Below are positions 19,551-20,811 of a stretch of 20,811 nucleotides of DNA, in pieces; position 1 is the stretch's first letter; every line of letters starts with the position of its first letter. The stretch spans positions 1 through 20,811 of the forward strand of contig CAXNAD020000375.1 in the NCBI GenBank assembly GCA_964200185.2, written 5' to 3'. The stretch comes from Choristocarpus tenellus KU-1152 (lineage: Eukaryota; Phaeophyceae). The translations under genes were made by a program, and so were the position numbers. The notes beneath the pieces were generated by a model. It searched no databases. It was not told the origin of the DNA and was given only the letters and a program-made list of their open reading frames with translations.

Positions 19551-20187
19551 CGGACACCGATCTCAACAGAGAAAACAACCTCTCCTCCCTACTCCACTTG
19601 ACAAGATGCGTATCACCGAAACGAATTTTCAACGCCTGCAGAGCAAGGTTGTACAAATATATGGACTTCAGACTGCGTGGCCCTAGTTTCAAGTTGATCG
19701 ATGAAACTTCACGATCGTTGTCGAGGTAATAGATGCACAGAACCCACTTCACCAAACTCATGTTGGAGAGTGGAAACAATGATAAGCACCGGACATGAGA
19801 GTGGTGGAGAAGCAACAAAGGATAGGCAGGGATTGTCATTTACAAGGAATTGGTCCGAACCCTTGGTTCATGGTCGTGTAATCGGGAAAAAAATGGCACA
19901 TCCTTCGAGCGAGACTTACCAGGTCTCAGTCCTTGTCTCTAACGTTGCAGTGATGTAAGGTGGAGAGGATATGAAGAATCAACTGTATGTATAATTGAAA
20001 TGTTGAGAAGTGGACAAGTACAAAGAACAGGTATACCTGCCATTTGTTATCAAGTACACTACAATAACCAAATACATTATAGTTGTGATAACAGCGGATC
20101 ATGTTGATGGCGGATGGATCATTTCATGGAGGATGGGTTTGAGCGAAATGGTGCGCGGAAAGTGCCCATATGTTTTTTTTTGTAAAT

Positions 20188-20208
20188 GTCATAAAACTTT
20201 TTTATGAC
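20188..20208. repeat. Perfect 9-bp hairpin
   Basis: GTCATAAAA (20188-20196) and TTTTATGAC (20200-20208) form a perfect stem around a CTT loop. No gene lies next to it, so a terminator role is unlikely. Confidence 0.6.
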
Positions 20209-20687
20209 CTCTTTTTGAATGGGAATCCATGTTGAAGGTGGTAGTAGGACATATTTAATTGATGATAAATACAGTACCTACACCGATTTTGTGCCAAATC
20301 TGAAAATATTAAATTTTGTGCCGCTTTTTTCGACATGCTAAAAAAAATAGCACTTCGATGTAGTTTCTTTCGGGGTGGCGTTTCATCGTCATTATGGATG
20401 GTCGACCGAGTGAGAAGAGGTGTTATTTTACCATATTATTAAATTGTATATCAATTATTGCTATCGTCCCCAAGTAGAAGAAGCTAACGCTGAGCGCTTA
20501 TAAGTGTTGACATTATGTGATGATCGACCTCTTTCTACGAATATCTCAGTCATACCCGAATTATCGTTTGTTGCGATCTGCCCCCCCTCCTCCCATCCCC
20601 TGTCAGATACGCCGATGTGCATTTATCTATTTTTTCGGGAAACTTGTTTGACTTGTCACATATCGCAAGAGAACAACAGGGAGAAGA

Positions 20688-20713
20688 GGGAGAATAAGGC
20701 GGGAGAATAAGGC
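20688..20713. repeat. 13-bp tandem duplication
   Basis: GGGAGAATAAGGC is present twice back to back (20688-20700 and 20701-20713), a recent slippage-type duplication in non-coding DNA. Confidence 0.75.
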
Positions 20714-20811
20714 GACAACAGCCCAGAGCAAAAATATGGTTTAAAAAAAAATCTTCTATCACATGAAATAAGAAAAACACCAGTTTATCAATTCCTGCTC
20801 ATTTGTTGTAT

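Larger units (their letters stand above)
19551..20811. other. Gene-free right flank, 5' region of ERCC1
   Basis: No gene can be supported. The left 300 bp should hold the ERCC1 promoter and 5' UTR (minus strand). A 118-codon minus-strand frame (19839-19483) overlaps the ERCC1 start in another frame but has no recognised family. Beyond about 19960 the DNA becomes AT-rich with T and A runs, a perfect hairpin (20188-20208), a repeated ATTTTGTGCC (about 20285 and 20314) and a short tandem duplication (20688-20713). Confidence 0.5.

Overview
The window is eukaryotic nuclear DNA. It holds four multi-exon protein genes with 25 recognisable spliceosomal introns (about 89 to 745 bp), flanked by AT-rich, transposon-scarred intergenic DNA. 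I built the exon models by hand. In each one every exon junction keeps the reading frame, and three of the four match well-known protein families along their length. The intron sizes, two GC-AG introns and the mariner-like and piggyBac-like relics suggest a unicellular eukaryote, possibly a stramenopile or other alga. The sequence alone does not fix the lineage.

Left part (1-4558): no intact gene. It holds a probable mariner-type MITE (inverted repeats at 700-748 and 917-956), an ATT-rich microsatellite (1248-1344), a decayed Tc1/mariner-like transposase of the plant/oomycete/diatom type (about 1776-2750, + strand) and a decayed piggyBac-like transposase C-terminus (about 3772-4080, - strand). 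An 18-bp palindrome with a third half-site lies upstream of the first gene.

Middle and right part: four genes alternate in strand. (1) 4559-8899 (+), 8 exons, 714 aa: a SAC3/GANP-domain protein of the LENG8/Thp3 type (mRNA metabolism). (2) 15411-8970 (-), 9 exons, 1438 aa: a long armadillo-repeat protein with a basic, possibly SAP-like N-terminus, not assignable to a named family. (3) 15744-18185 (+), 7 exons, 342 aa: RAD51 recombinase. (4) 19550-18342 (-), 5 exons, 273 aa: ERCC1/Rad10, the non-catalytic partner of the XPF nuclease.

Genes 1 and 2 converge with only 70 bp between stop codons. Genes 3 and 4 converge with 156 bp between stops. Genes 2 and 3 diverge from a shared 332-bp intergenic promoter region. 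The arrangement is compact tail-to-tail, so overlapping antisense 3' ends are likely, and two DNA-repair genes (RAD51, ERCC1) are direct neighbours. The rightmost 1.2 kb (19551-20811) has no gene I can support. I did not find a clear novel multi-gene system. The least-explained item is the giant ARM-repeat protein.
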